From Frankia sp. AiPa1 (GTDB lineage: Bacteria > Actinomycetota > Actinomycetes > Frankiales > Frankiaceae), in the NCBI RefSeq assembly GCF_023243075.1, contig NZ_JALKFZ020000031.1, positions 57,857 through 121,856 on the forward strand: DNA of 64,000 bases, in the 5' to 3' direction. The notes below the pieces were generated by a model. The model searched no databases. It had not been told where the DNA came from and saw only the letters and a program-made list of their open reading frames with translations. The position numbers were made by a program, and so were the translations under genes. Below are positions 23,111 to 30,825 of this stretch, piece by piece (positions within the stretch are counted from its first letter, which is position 1; each line of letters begins with the position of its first letter).

Positions 23111-24055
23111 TCACGGGCATCGGATGACCTGACCGCAGAAGGTCAGCCCCGCGCCGAACCCGAACAGCAGCACCGGGTCGCCGCGGCGGATCTCACCGGC
23201 GTCGATCAGGCGGGCAAGCCCCAGCGGGATACTCGCGGCGGAGGTGTTGCCAGCGTCGACGACGTCGCGTGCGATGGCGGCGTTCGTGGCGCCGATGCCC
23301 GTCGCGAGTGCCTCGACGATCCGCAGGTTGGCCTGGTGCGGAACGATACCCGCGAGCTCCTCGGGTGCCACTCCGGCCCGTTCGCAGATCTGCCGCACCG
23401 TCGGAACCAGGGAGATCGCCCAGCGGAAGACCGCCTGGCCCTCCATCCGGAACGCGTTGTCGCCGCCGCCGGGCACACGGATCACCTCGGGGCGGGAGCC
23501 GTCGTGCCCCCACACCGGCGGGCCGATCTCGTCACTGTCCGATGCGCCGACCACCGTCGCGCCGGCGCCGTCGGCGAGCAGGATGCAGGTGGTGCGGTCG
23601 TCCCAGTCGGTGTAGTCCGACAGTCGCTCGGTGGCGACGACAAGCACGTGGCGCACGCCACCGGCGCGGACCAGGTCGGCCGCGGTGGACACGGCGTAGC
23701 TGAAACCGGCACAGCCGCCGTTGAGGTCGAACGCGCCGGCCCGCGCCGCGCCCACCCGGTGCGCGATCTGCGGCCCGACCCCGGGGATCTGCGACGGCGA
23801 GGTGCAGGTGGCGGCGATGACCAGGTCGATGCTGTCCGCGGCGAGGCCGGCGGCGGCCAGGGCCTTCTCCGCGGCCGCCGCGCCCATCACGGCCGTGGTC
23901 TCCTCAGCGTCGGCGATCCGCCGGGCCGCGATGCCGGTGCGGGTGCGGATCCACTCGTCGGAGGTGTCAACCCGCTGGGCCAGCTCGTCGTTGGAGACGA
24001 GCCGGGCGGGCCGGTACACGCCGAGCCCCAGCAGCCGGGCACCGGTGGCGCTCAT
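23111..24055 (-). CDS. fabH: β-Ketoacyl-ACP synthase III
   Basis: Starts fatty-acid synthesis by condensing acyl-CoA with malonyl-ACP. In actinobacteria it often accepts branched starters. 314 aa; catalytic C115 (NGGCAGF), a His in GIVPHQANLRI and an Asn in DAGNTSAASIP are all present. The N-terminus VYRPARLVSN and TSDEWIRTRTGI are typical. ATG 24055 overlaps the fabD stop (ATGA). A gap of about 210 bases separates it from acpP, in which I see no gene. Confidence 0.96.
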   Translation of the reverse strand: MSATGARLLGLGVYRPARLVSNDELAQRVDTSDEWIRTRTGIAARRIADAEETTAVMGAAAAEKALAAAGLAADSIDLVIAATCTSPSQIPGVGPQIAHRVGAARAGAFDLNGGCAGFSYAVSTAADLVRAGGVRHVLVVATERLSDYTDWDDRTTCILLADGAGATVVGASDSDEIGPPVWGHDGSRPEVIRVPGGGDNAFRMEGQAVFRWAISLVPTVRQICERAGVAPEELAGIVPHQANLRIVEALATGIGATNAAIARDVVDAGNTSAASIPLGLARLIDAGEIRRGDPVLLFGFGAGLTFCGQVIRCP

Positions 24056-25065
24056 GCCTGCGCTCCGACGAGTGCCCCGTCGTCCGCGGCGGACCGCGGT
24101 CTGGGGCCGTCCGGCAGGCCCCGCACCTGATCGATGCCCACATGCTCGGCCACGAGCTCGCGGGCGGCGGCCAGATCGTCCGGGGACTTCACCGCGAGGA
24201 TCCGCACGCCGGGCAGCTCGCGGCGAGCGATCCCGGCGAGCGTCCCGGCCGGAGGTAGTTCGATGACCGCGTCGACCCCGAGCTCGCGCAGGGTCGCCAG
24301 GCACAGATCCCAGCGCACCGGCGCCGCGACCTGGGCGACCAGCCGCGACAACAGCTCGCTGGCATCGGTGACGAGTGCGCCGTCCGCGTTGGACAGGACG
24401 GCCGCCACCGGCGCCGCGGGCCGCAGACCGCCGGCCACGGCGGCCAGCGCCGCCCGGGCGGGTTCCATGTGGTGGGTGTGGAAGGCGCCGGCGACCGACA
24501 GCGAACGCAGGCGCACACCCGTGGGTGGCTCCTGCGCGAGGCGGGCCAGGTCCGACATGGTTCCGGCGGCGACGATCTGGCCGGCGCCGTTGCGGTTCGC
24601 GGCGGTGAGGTCCAGCTCGGCGAGGCGCGCCGCGACCGCCTCGGGATCGCCGCCGAGCAGCGCCGTCATGCCGGTCGCGGCGCGGGCCGAGGCCTCGGCC
24701 ATCGCCCGGCCGCGCAACGCGACCAGCGTCAGGGCCTGCTCGACCGACAGGCCGCCGGCGAGCGCCGCCGCGGTGATCTCTCCGACACTGTGGCCCGCGA
24801 GGATCAGCGCGTCCGTTCCGACCGGGGTGGTCAGCGGGAGGCCGAGCTGTTCGGCGGCCAGCAGACCGCTGGCGACGATCAGCGGCTGGGCGATCGCGGT
24901 GTCCCGGATCGTCTCCGCTGGGGCGTCACACCCGACCTCCAACAGGTCGACGCCGGCCGCGGCCGACCACCAGCGCAGTCTGTCCTCCACCCCGGGGAGA
25001 TCGCGCCAGGCACGAAGCTGTCCGGGGGTCTGTGCACCCTGGCCGGGTGCGAGGATCGCGAGCAC
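24052..25065 (-). CDS. fabD: Malonyl-CoA:ACP transacylase
   Basis: Loads malonate onto ACP. 337 aa with catalytic S93 in GHSVGE and the acyl-pocket Arg downstream; the catalytic His lies in GAFHTHHM. It starts with LAILAPGQGAQTPG, the usual MCAT N-terminus. It is first in the operon fabD-fabH-acpP-fabF, with a promoter region at 25066-25280 that carries a palindrome suited to the adjacent FasR-type regulator. Confidence 0.95.
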   Translation of the reverse strand: MLAILAPGQGAQTPGQLRAWRDLPGVEDRLRWWSAAAGVDLLEVGCDAPAETIRDTAIAQPLIVASGLLAAEQLGLPLTTPVGTDALILAGHSVGEITAAALAGGLSVEQALTLVALRGRAMAEASARAATGMTALLGGDPEAVAARLAELDLTAANRNGAGQIVAAGTMSDLARLAQEPPTGVRLRSLSVAGAFHTHHMEPARAALAAVAGGLRPAAPVAAVLSNADGALVTDASELLSRLVAQVAAPVRWDLCLATLRELGVDAVIELPPAGTLAGIARRELPGVRILAVKSPDDLAAARELVAEHVGIDQVRGLPDGPRPRSAADDGALVGAQA

Positions 25066-25133
25066 CTGTCTACCTAACCCTTCGCGGGGACCACTTGTCG
25101 CTGGCGGCGAGTCACCGATGTGTCGACCGGGTG

Positions 25134-25150
25134 TTGTAGAAGACCTACAA
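25134..25150 (-). promoter_or_regulatory. Candidate FasR operator upstream of fabD
   Basis: TTGTAG-N5-CTACAA is a perfect inverted repeat at 25134-25150, followed by a further CCTAC. It lies about 70 bases upstream of fabD, between fabD and the PucR-type gene. FasR-type activators bind upstream of the fab operon in Streptomyces and Mycobacterium; the assignment to this palindrome is inference. Confidence 0.5.
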
Positions 25151-25280
25151 ACCTACGGGTAGTCGAGAGAACTTCGTTGGAGCTGCGCGTATAGGTCGGA
25201 TTCGTGTCAAGGACCAGCGAACTAGCCAGGCATGACCGGTTTCGCAGTGCGCTGCTCCGGGGACGGACCGGCTACGACGA

Positions 25281-26864
25281 TCACGGTCCTCCTGTAGATG
25301 ACACACCGTCCAGTCGGCCCAGCACGAGCGCGACATGCAGGATGAACCGCTCCCGGTGGTCTGCCGGATCGAGACCGCAGACCTCCGCCGCCTTGCGCAG
25401 ACGGTAACGCACCGTGTTCGTATGCAGGTAGAGGGCGCGTGCTGTGGCCTCCAGCGACGACCCGAAGTCCAGGTAGGCTCCCGCCGTTTCCAACAGCGGC
25501 GTGCCGGCGTCGCGCAGCGGTCGGTACACCTCGTCGATCAGGGAGCGGCGGGCGTCGGCGTCGCCGGCGAGCGCGAGTTCCGGCAGCAGCGCCCGGGCCC
25601 GCACCGGCCGGGGTGCGGCGGGCCAGGCGGCGACCACATCGGAGGCGGCCAGCGCGATCCGGGCCGAGCGGGGCGCACCGGTGAGATCGCCGGCCACCGG
25701 ACCGACGACGACCGGCCCCGGCTCGCAGACCGGCAGCAGGGCACGCGCCGCATCCAGCGCGGTGTGCACGTCGGCCTTCGACATCGCCGGCCGGGCGGGC
25801 GCGGAGGCAGTCGTGGAACCCGAAGCCGCCGTCGCCGCGGCCTGGGCGGAGGCGCCGCCCCGGGCCGCGGCCGCACTGCCGGTGACCGGGCCGGGCAGGG
25901 GCACCACCGCGTCCTCGGGGCGGCCGATGCCGTCGTCGGTGGCCGCGAATCCTCCGCCGACGATCATCACCAGTCGGTTGTGGTGCACTCCGGCGAGCAG
26001 TTCCAGACCCGTCAGCCGGGCCAGCCGGTGGGCCTCGTCGACCACCACCTCCGGCGCATCACCGCCGGCTCGCGCGATGATCACCGTGACGGCCGGCGGA
26101 TTGCGCCAGCCCGCCGCCGCAGCCCGCGACGGCAGCGCCCGATCAGCTTCGCCGCGGACCACGTGATCGACGATGAGGGCTTCCAGTCGGGCGTCCCAGG
26201 CGCCGCGTTCCTCCGCGGCGCGGGCGTAGACCACCGCGCCGGCGAACGCGATGTCGCGCGAGTAGCGCAGGACGTCGGCGAGGAGCCGCTGGTTGTCCTG
26301 CGGCTCGACCAGGTTGGGCACCTCGGTCTCGACCGCCTCCACGGCGACCCGGACGAGGTCCACCAGCCGGCGGAACGTCACCGCGCGCACCAGCTCGCGC
26401 GGCGCGACCCGGAAGACGTCCTCCGACAGCTCCCGAGCATGTTCGGGACGGCGGCACCACGCGACGAAGGAGGAGATCCCGGCCTGCACGACCAGCTGGA
26501 TCCCGGCCCGGTGGCTGGCCGACATCGCCGGGAACCAGGGCAGGACCTCGTGCATCCGGGCGACCGCGCGGGTGGCGAGCAGGCCGCTGGCCAGCTCCAC
26601 CCGCCGTACCGCTTGTTCGCTCGCCGCACCCGTTCCCACCAACCCGCCGCGGGCGGGTGGGCCGCCCACCGCGGTGCCGCCTGCATCTGCGCTGCCCGGA
26701 CCCGTATTTGCCGCCCGCAGCTGGTCCAGGCGGGGAACGCGCTGGTCGGGCAGCTCGTCGAGGTTCGGCAGCTCGCCGGGTGCCGTCAGGAAACCACTGT
26801 CGGTGTCCCGCGCGTCCGGCGGGTCCGACGGATCCGGGGGGGTACCTGCCACGCCCGTCAGCAT
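25281..26864 (-). CDS. fasR: PucR/CdaR-type transcriptional activator of fatty-acid genes (FasR-like)
   Basis: 527 aa. A Pro/Asp-rich N-terminal extension (1-75) is followed by an α-helical domain and a central GGDEF-like/CdaR region with an Ala/Ser-rich linker (around 330-355). The C-terminal PucR helix-turn-helix reads LETAGAYLDFGSSLEATARALYLH, then TNTVRYRLRKAAEVCGL. In Streptomyces coelicolor the homologue beside fabD activates fabDHPF, and Mycobacterium FasR does the same for fas/acpS; this gene has the same position. It may sense long-chain acyl-CoA (known for the mycobacterial protein). It is transcribed in the same direction as fabD, with its own spacing of 215 bases. Confidence 0.85.
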   Translation of the reverse strand: MLTGVAGTPPDPSDPPDARDTDSGFLTAPGELPNLDELPDQRVPRLDQLRAANTGPGSADAGGTAVGGPPARGGLVGTGAASEQAVRRVELASGLLATRAVARMHEVLPWFPAMSASHRAGIQLVVQAGISSFVAWCRRPEHARELSEDVFRVAPRELVRAVTFRRLVDLVRVAVEAVETEVPNLVEPQDNQRLLADVLRYSRDIAFAGAVVYARAAEERGAWDARLEALIVDHVVRGEADRALPSRAAAAGWRNPPAVTVIIARAGGDAPEVVVDEAHRLARLTGLELLAGVHHNRLVMIVGGGFAATDDGIGRPEDAVVPLPGPVTGSAAAARGGASAQAAATAASGSTTASAPARPAMSKADVHTALDAARALLPVCEPGPVVVGPVAGDLTGAPRSARIALAASDVVAAWPAAPRPVRARALLPELALAGDADARRSLIDEVYRPLRDAGTPLLETAGAYLDFGSSLEATARALYLHTNTVRYRLRKAAEVCGLDPADHRERFILHVALVLGRLDGVSSTGGP

Positions 26865-26981
26865 GCCTCAGCGGCGCCCGGGGCGGTCGGATTGCGGCCG
26901 CCAACGCCCAGGCGTGCCCCGGACAGCTCGGCAGGGGACGGGCCTGACGACGCTGCGGCGTCGATGGGCGATGCTGGTGGC

Positions 26982-27188
26982 ATGCGTCAGGTGAGTATCC
27001 AGGGTGAGGCGATCCGGCTCGGCCAGTTCCTCAAGCTTGCCGATGTCGTCGGCGTCGGCTCGGACGTGAAGGGACTGCTGGCCGGGGGCATGGTGCTGGT
27101 CAACGGCGAGGTGGAGAGTCGCCGCGGGCGCCAGCTCCTGCCCGGCGACGAGGTGCGGGTGCCCGGAGAGGAGCTACGGGTCGGCTGA
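26982..27188 (+). CDS. Small S4-domain RNA-binding protein (YbcJ/YaaA-like)
   Basis: 68 aa, consisting of a single S4 domain: IRLGQFLKLADVVGVGSD, then KGLLAGGMVLVNGEVESRRG, then PGDEVRV. Such single-domain proteins bind structured RNA; a ribosome-quality-control or ribosome-associated role is known for some relatives. ATG 26982 was chosen as the start of the domain; no strong ribosome-binding site is visible. It lies divergent from fasR and convergent with the transglycosylase gene. Confidence 0.88.
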   Translation: MRQVSIQGEAIRLGQFLKLADVVGVGSDVKGLLAGGMVLVNGEVESRRGRQLLPGDEVRVPGEELRVG

Positions 27189-27218
27189 GAGCCCCGGCCC
27201 GTCAGGATCGCCGGGTGA

Positions 27219-27755
27219 TCAGAGCTGTCCGGCGTAGGTGCCGGCCCAGCTGTGCACCTTCGCGACGTAGTGCCGGGTCTCACCGATGTCGGGGATGCCA
27301 CCCGCGGCGCGCACGGTGTCGGGCCCGGCGTTGTAAGCGGCGAGGATCAGCGAGATGCGGTCCCCGGGCAGGCCCGAGACCAGCGATGCCAGCCGTGCCT
27401 CGTAGCGGGCCGCCGACGGGATGGCGTCCTGCGGATCCATCGGGTCGGCCCGGCCGTCGTGGTTACCGTCGAGGCCGACCTCCTGCCAGGTGCTGGGCAG
27501 GAACTGCATGATGCCCTGGGCGCCGGCATGGGAGACCGCCCGCGGGTTGAACTTGCTCTCCACCCGCGCCTGCGCCGCGAGCTGCACCGGGGTAAGCCCG
27601 CCGCCGTAGGCCGCCGCGGCGGCCTGGAACACCGGTATCAGATCAGCGGGGACGCGGCGGGGGCGGCGAAGGACGTCGCAGCCCACCATCGTCGAGACGG
27701 CGAGGACCGTCAGCAGGGCGGCGACGATCGTTCGTCCGCTCACCCGGTCACCCAT
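27219..27755 (-). CDS. Lytic transglycosylase lipoprotein (SLT domain)
   Basis: Secreted, membrane-tethered peptidoglycan lytic enzyme. 178 aa with a hydrophobic signal helix (9-24) and lipobox MVGC (C26). The SLT domain follows, with the catalytic E67 in AQARVESKFNP and the hallmark SHAGAQGIMQFLPSTW. The AAYNAGPDTV and GIPDIGETRHYV motifs are also complete. It is a compact GH23 family member. A divalent-cation loop-like DGNHDGRADPMD stretch sits in the middle of the domain, which is common in actinobacterial members. Confidence 0.92.
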   Translation of the reverse strand: MGDRVSGRTIVAALLTVLAVSTMVGCDVLRRPRRVPADLIPVFQAAAAAYGGGLTPVQLAAQARVESKFNPRAVSHAGAQGIMQFLPSTWQEVGLDGNHDGRADPMDPQDAIPSAARYEARLASLVSGLPGDRISLILAAYNAGPDTVRAAGGIPDIGETRHYVAKVHSWAGTYAGQL

Positions 27756-27866
27756 CGTCGTATTGTCCGTTTCGCCGATTCCGCGACGCGAGGGGGGACC
27801 GTCAGACGTGCCCTCGGCACCGCGTCGCGGCCGGGCGGCGGTGCTGGTCGGCCGGGGCGCGGAAGA

Positions 27867-28622
27867 TCAGCCAACCAGGGTGGTGCGCAGGGCCCGCAGG
27901 TCCGACTCGGCGAGCCCGGCCGCCCGGGCCCACCCGGCCGGGCTGCCCCAGCCGGCGTCGACGCCATCCAGGAAGCCCGCCATGACCTCCGGCAGACAGG
28001 ACAGCTGACCGGAGTTGTTCGGGTTGACCTGCCGATGATAAGAGGGCCGGTCGGCGAGCCGGGCGTTGACACGGTCGATCCGCTCGTTGGTCTGCGTGTA
28101 GTCGTCGATGATCGCCGCCCGGTCGACGCCGGCGATGCTGAGCACCATGGCCGCGAGCACCCCGGTGCGGTCCTTGCCGGCCGCGCAGTGGAACAGCGCG
28201 GGGCCGGTGGCCGGCTGGGCCAGGATCCGCAGTGCCTCGGCGACGGCGGAGCCGGCCAGGCGCAGATAGTCGAGGTAGTGCTCGACGCGGTCCTGCGGGT
28301 TCAGGTCGCGGACGATCGCGGGAAAACGCGGATCGTCCGGCATCACCCATTCGCCGGGCAGAAACGACAGGTGATGGTAGGCGACGTCCTCCATGGCGAG
28401 CGGGCCGCGCCCCTCTCGAAGGGCCTCCTCCTTCGCCCGCAGGTCGAGGACGGCCCGCAGGCCGAACGTCGCCCGCAGCAGGGAGACGTCACCCTGGGTG
28501 AGCATCTGCACCGAGTCGGCCCGCAGCAGGACGCCGTACCGGGTGTGCGCGCCCTCGGCGGTCGGCAGACCGCCCAGGTCGCGTACGTTGTCGCAGCCTG
28601 TGAGGTTGAACCAGCGATCCAC
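27867..28622 (-). CDS. Tyrosine protein phosphatase (PF13350-type)
   Basis: 251 aa with the CX5R phosphatase loop HCAAGKDRTGV and the family N-terminus NVRDLGGLPT, followed by the LRADS segment. Proteins of this type (for example PtpB of M. tuberculosis) dephosphorylate tyrosine, serine/threonine or phosphoinositide substrates. The start GTG 28622 gives the family-typical beginning. No signal peptide is seen, so it is cytoplasmic or exported by an unrecognised route. It is near a BY-kinase gene (33 kb), a possible functional opposite (inference). Confidence 0.9.
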   Translation of the reverse strand: MDRWFNLTGCDNVRDLGGLPTAEGAHTRYGVLLRADSVQMLTQGDVSLLRATFGLRAVLDLRAKEEALREGRGPLAMEDVAYHHLSFLPGEWVMPDDPRFPAIVRDLNPQDRVEHYLDYLRLAGSAVAEALRILAQPATGPALFHCAAGKDRTGVLAAMVLSIAGVDRAAIIDDYTQTNERIDRVNARLADRPSYHRQVNPNNSGQLSCLPEVMAGFLDGVDAGWGSPAGWARAAGLAESDLRALRTTLVG

Positions 28623-28690
28623 AGATCGATCCTAGGATGCCCGCCCGCCCGGTCGCCCGTTCTTGTCCTGCTTTCTATGGATGAATTGCA

Positions 28691-28730
28691 TCCGCCGCAG
28701 TGCCGAGGACGCCGCAGTGCCGAGGACGGG
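28691..28730. repeat. 17-bp direct duplication
   Basis: CCGCAGTGCCGAGGACG occurs twice back to back in the gap between the phosphatase gene and the acyltransferase gene. Confidence 0.65.
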
Positions 28731-28776
28731 GTACCGACGTCGACGGTCACCGGGCGGTCACCCGGGCGCAGCTTTC

Positions 28777-28807
28777 CCCCGCTACCCGGGCTGCTCGGGT
28801 AGCGGGG
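28777..28807 (-). terminator. Hairpin overlapping the acyltransferase stop codon
   Basis: CCCCGCTACCCG (28777-28788) pairs perfectly with 28796-28807 around a 7-base loop. The stem includes the stop codon of the NeuD-like gene. Confidence 0.5.
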
Positions 28808-29549
28808 CATCCCGCCGCCCGGCAGGGGGGTCGCGGGGTCGGGGCGCGGCGCGCGGATGGTCCGCGATGGTGTCGATGGGCCTGGCCGGCACGCCGGTGA
28901 CGACGGCAACGGCGCGGATGTCGTCGGTGACGACCGAGCCGGTCCCGACCACCACCCGTTCGCCGATCCGGCGCCGTCCGACGATGCTCGCCTGGGCACC
29001 GATCCACGCCTGCGCGCCGATGGTGACCCCGCCGGCGATCCGCGCTCCCGGCGCGAGGGTGACGTAGTCGCCGAGCCGGCAGTCGTGGGCGACGCTCGCC
29101 CCGATGTTGACCACCACATGCCGGCCGGTGCGAACGTTCGTGGTGATGCTGGCGAGTGCGTACACGACGGTGCCCGGGCCGAGCTGGACGTCGCCACCGA
29201 GACTGGCCCGGGGATGGACCAGCGTGACGGGGCGCCGCCCGTGCACGGAGGCGTACCGGTCGACGCGGGCACGGGCCAGGGCGTCCTCGACCCCGATCAG
29301 GTAGTCGGCGTCGAGGCTGCCGAGCAGGTCCAGACCGCCGAGCAGGGCAGCGCCGCGCCGGGCCACGGCGCCCGGATCGCCGCCGTGACCGTCGTCGAGA
29401 AACCCGAGGAACGCGTACGGCGCGGGGGAGCTGGCGGCGTTGACGGCCTCGACCACGTCGAGCAGCTCCCGGCCATGGCCCCCGGCACCCACGATCGTCA
29501 GCGGGCGGGGAGTGTCCGGCACGCGACGCACACTAGAACGTCGACTCAT
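28782..29549 (-). CDS. NeuD-like sugar O-acyltransferase (left-handed β-helix)
   Basis: 255 aa. An N-terminal Rossmann-like PglD domain (LTIVGAGGHGRELLDVVEA) is followed by hexapeptide repeats (VHPRASLGGDVQLGPG, IGASVAHDCRLGDYVTL, IAGGVTIGAQAWIGAQA). The catalytic His lies in GASVAHDC. Such proteins acetylate sugar nucleotides or polysaccharide residues, which fits the neighbouring surface-polysaccharide genes. ATG 29549 was preferred over TTG 29558; neither has a good ribosome-binding site. The basic Pro/Arg tail (last 30 residues) is extra. Confidence 0.85.
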   Translation of the reverse strand: MSRRSSVRRVPDTPRPLTIVGAGGHGRELLDVVEAVNAASSPAPYAFLGFLDDGHGGDPGAVARRGAALLGGLDLLGSLDADYLIGVEDALARARVDRYASVHGRRPVTLVHPRASLGGDVQLGPGTVVYALASITTNVRTGRHVVVNIGASVAHDCRLGDYVTLAPGARIAGGVTIGAQAWIGAQASIVGRRRIGERVVVGTGSVVTDDIRAVAVVTGVPARPIDTIADHPRAAPRPRDPPAGRRDAPLPEQPG

Positions 29550-29605
29550 TGCAATCAATTCAATGCTCAGGGTGGCGACCGTGGCGACCGTGGCGACCGT
29601 GGCGC
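29547..29605. promoter_or_regulatory. Divergent AT-rich promoter region with a 9-bp tandem repeat
   Basis: CATTG-N9-CAATG (29547-29565) is the AT-rich core of the acyltransferase/epimerase divergent region. It abuts about four copies of GTGGCGACC (29572-29605). No -35/-10 pair is assigned. Confidence 0.4.
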
Positions 29606-29747
29606 GGGAGGGCGGGCGCGGTCAGGGTCGGTGGGGATCTTTGCGGTGTGGGGTGGGCCCCGGTGGATGGTCCGGGGCGTGGCGCGCTTGACCCCGGCCC
29701 GGACCGGCTACTATCGGCATCCTTATGATCTCGAAGGGTGATGATCG

Positions 29748-30797
29748 GTGAAGGTAGTAGTGACGGGCGGTGCCGGCTTCGTCGGTGCCCACCTGACCAG
29801 GGCGCTGCTCGCCGCTGGCGCAGAAGTGATCGTGATCGACGATCTGAGTACGGGCGCGGTGGCGAACCTCGCCGGCCTGCCCGTGCGGCTGGTCGTCGGC
29901 AGCGTCACCGACCGTGCGACAGTCGAAGAGGTCTGTACGGGTGTCGACAGCATCGTGCATCTGGCGGCCAGGCCCTCGGTCGAGCGCTCGCTGCTCGACC
30001 CGATGGCGACCCACGCCGTCAACGCCACCGGAACGCTGACGGTTCTCGACGTCGCCCAGCGGGATGAGACCCACGTCGTCGTCGTGTCCTCGTCGTCGGT
30101 GTATGGGGCCGGTGGAACGCTGCCGCGCACCGAGGATGCCCCGTGTCGCCCGCGCAGCCCGTACGCGGCGTCCAAGCTGGCCGCCGAGGGCTACGCCCTG
30201 AGCTACCAGGCCGGCTTCGGCCTGCCGGTGCTCGCCGTGCGACTGTTCAACGTCTTCGGGCCGTACCAGTCGGTGGGGCATCCGTATGCCGCGGTCGTGC
30301 CGACCTTCATCGAGGCCGCACTCTCCGGGCGGCCACTGACGGTGCACGGCGACGGCCGGCAGACCCGCGACTTCACCTACGTCGCCGACGTCGCCGGGAT
30401 GCTGTGCGACGCGGCACTGCGGCGACTGAGCCATCCGCACCCGGTCAACATCGCCTTCGGTACGCGCACCGACCTGCTCACGATGATCGGGCAACTCGAG
30501 CGGCTTCTCGGCCGATCGCTTCCCGTCCGCCATGATGCCCCCCGTTCCGGGGACGTCCGCGACTCGCAGGCGTCGACGGAGACGATGCGCGCCCTGTTTC
30601 CCGATGCCGCCGGTCTGGACCTCGCCAGCGCCCTCGAGGCCACCCTCGCCTGGTACCTCGACCGGGGAACGGAAACCACCGGCACCGGGTCCGCCGCCGC
30701 TACCGGGTCCGCCGCCGCTACCGGGTCCGCCGCCGGCACCGGGTCCGCCGCCGGCACCGGCACCTCTGACGAGTCGGCCGCCGGCTCCGTGGTGTAG
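29748..30797 (+). CDS. NAD-dependent epimerase/dehydratase (UDP-glucose 4-epimerase-like)
   Basis: 349 aa SDR-family enzyme acting on nucleotide sugars. It has the Rossmann motif TGGAGFVG (6-13), a conserved DD loop at 31-32, SSSSVYG near 114-120 and catalytic Y139-x3-K143 (SPYAASK). Substrate specificity (4-epimerase or 4,6-dehydratase) cannot be fixed from sequence. The last 40 residues are a Thr/Gly/Ser/Ala tail built from an 18-bp tandem repeat. It sits at the left of the polysaccharide locus, convergent with the CapD-like gene. Confidence 0.9.
   Translation: MKVVVTGGAGFVGAHLTRALLAAGAEVIVIDDLSTGAVANLAGLPVRLVVGSVTDRATVEEVCTGVDSIVHLAARPSVERSLLDPMATHAVNATGTLTVLDVAQRDETHVVVVSSSSVYGAGGTLPRTEDAPCRPRSPYAASKLAAEGYALSYQAGFGLPVLAVRLFNVFGPYQSVGHPYAAVVPTFIEAALSGRPLTVHGDGRQTRDFTYVADVAGMLCDAALRRLSHPHPVNIAFGTRTDLLTMIGQLERLLGRSLPVRHDAPRSGDVRDSQASTETMRALFPDAAGLDLASALEATLAWYLDRGTETTGTGSAAATGSAAATGSAAGTGSAAGTGTSDESAAGSVV
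30681..30761 (+). repeat. 18-bp coding minisatellite in the epimerase C-terminus
   Basis: ACCGGGTCCGCCGCCGCT and close variants repeat four to five times in frame, encoding TGSAAA / TGSAAG units. Confidence 0.85.
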
Positions 30798-30825
30798 GAC
30801 GAGCCGGCGAGGCGGTGGTCGGTTG

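Noticed and set aside
25335..27188. Plus-strand open frame of 617 codons across the fasR region
   Set aside because: Only its last part (from 26982, the S4 protein) is real; the rest is antisense to fasR with no domain-like sequence.
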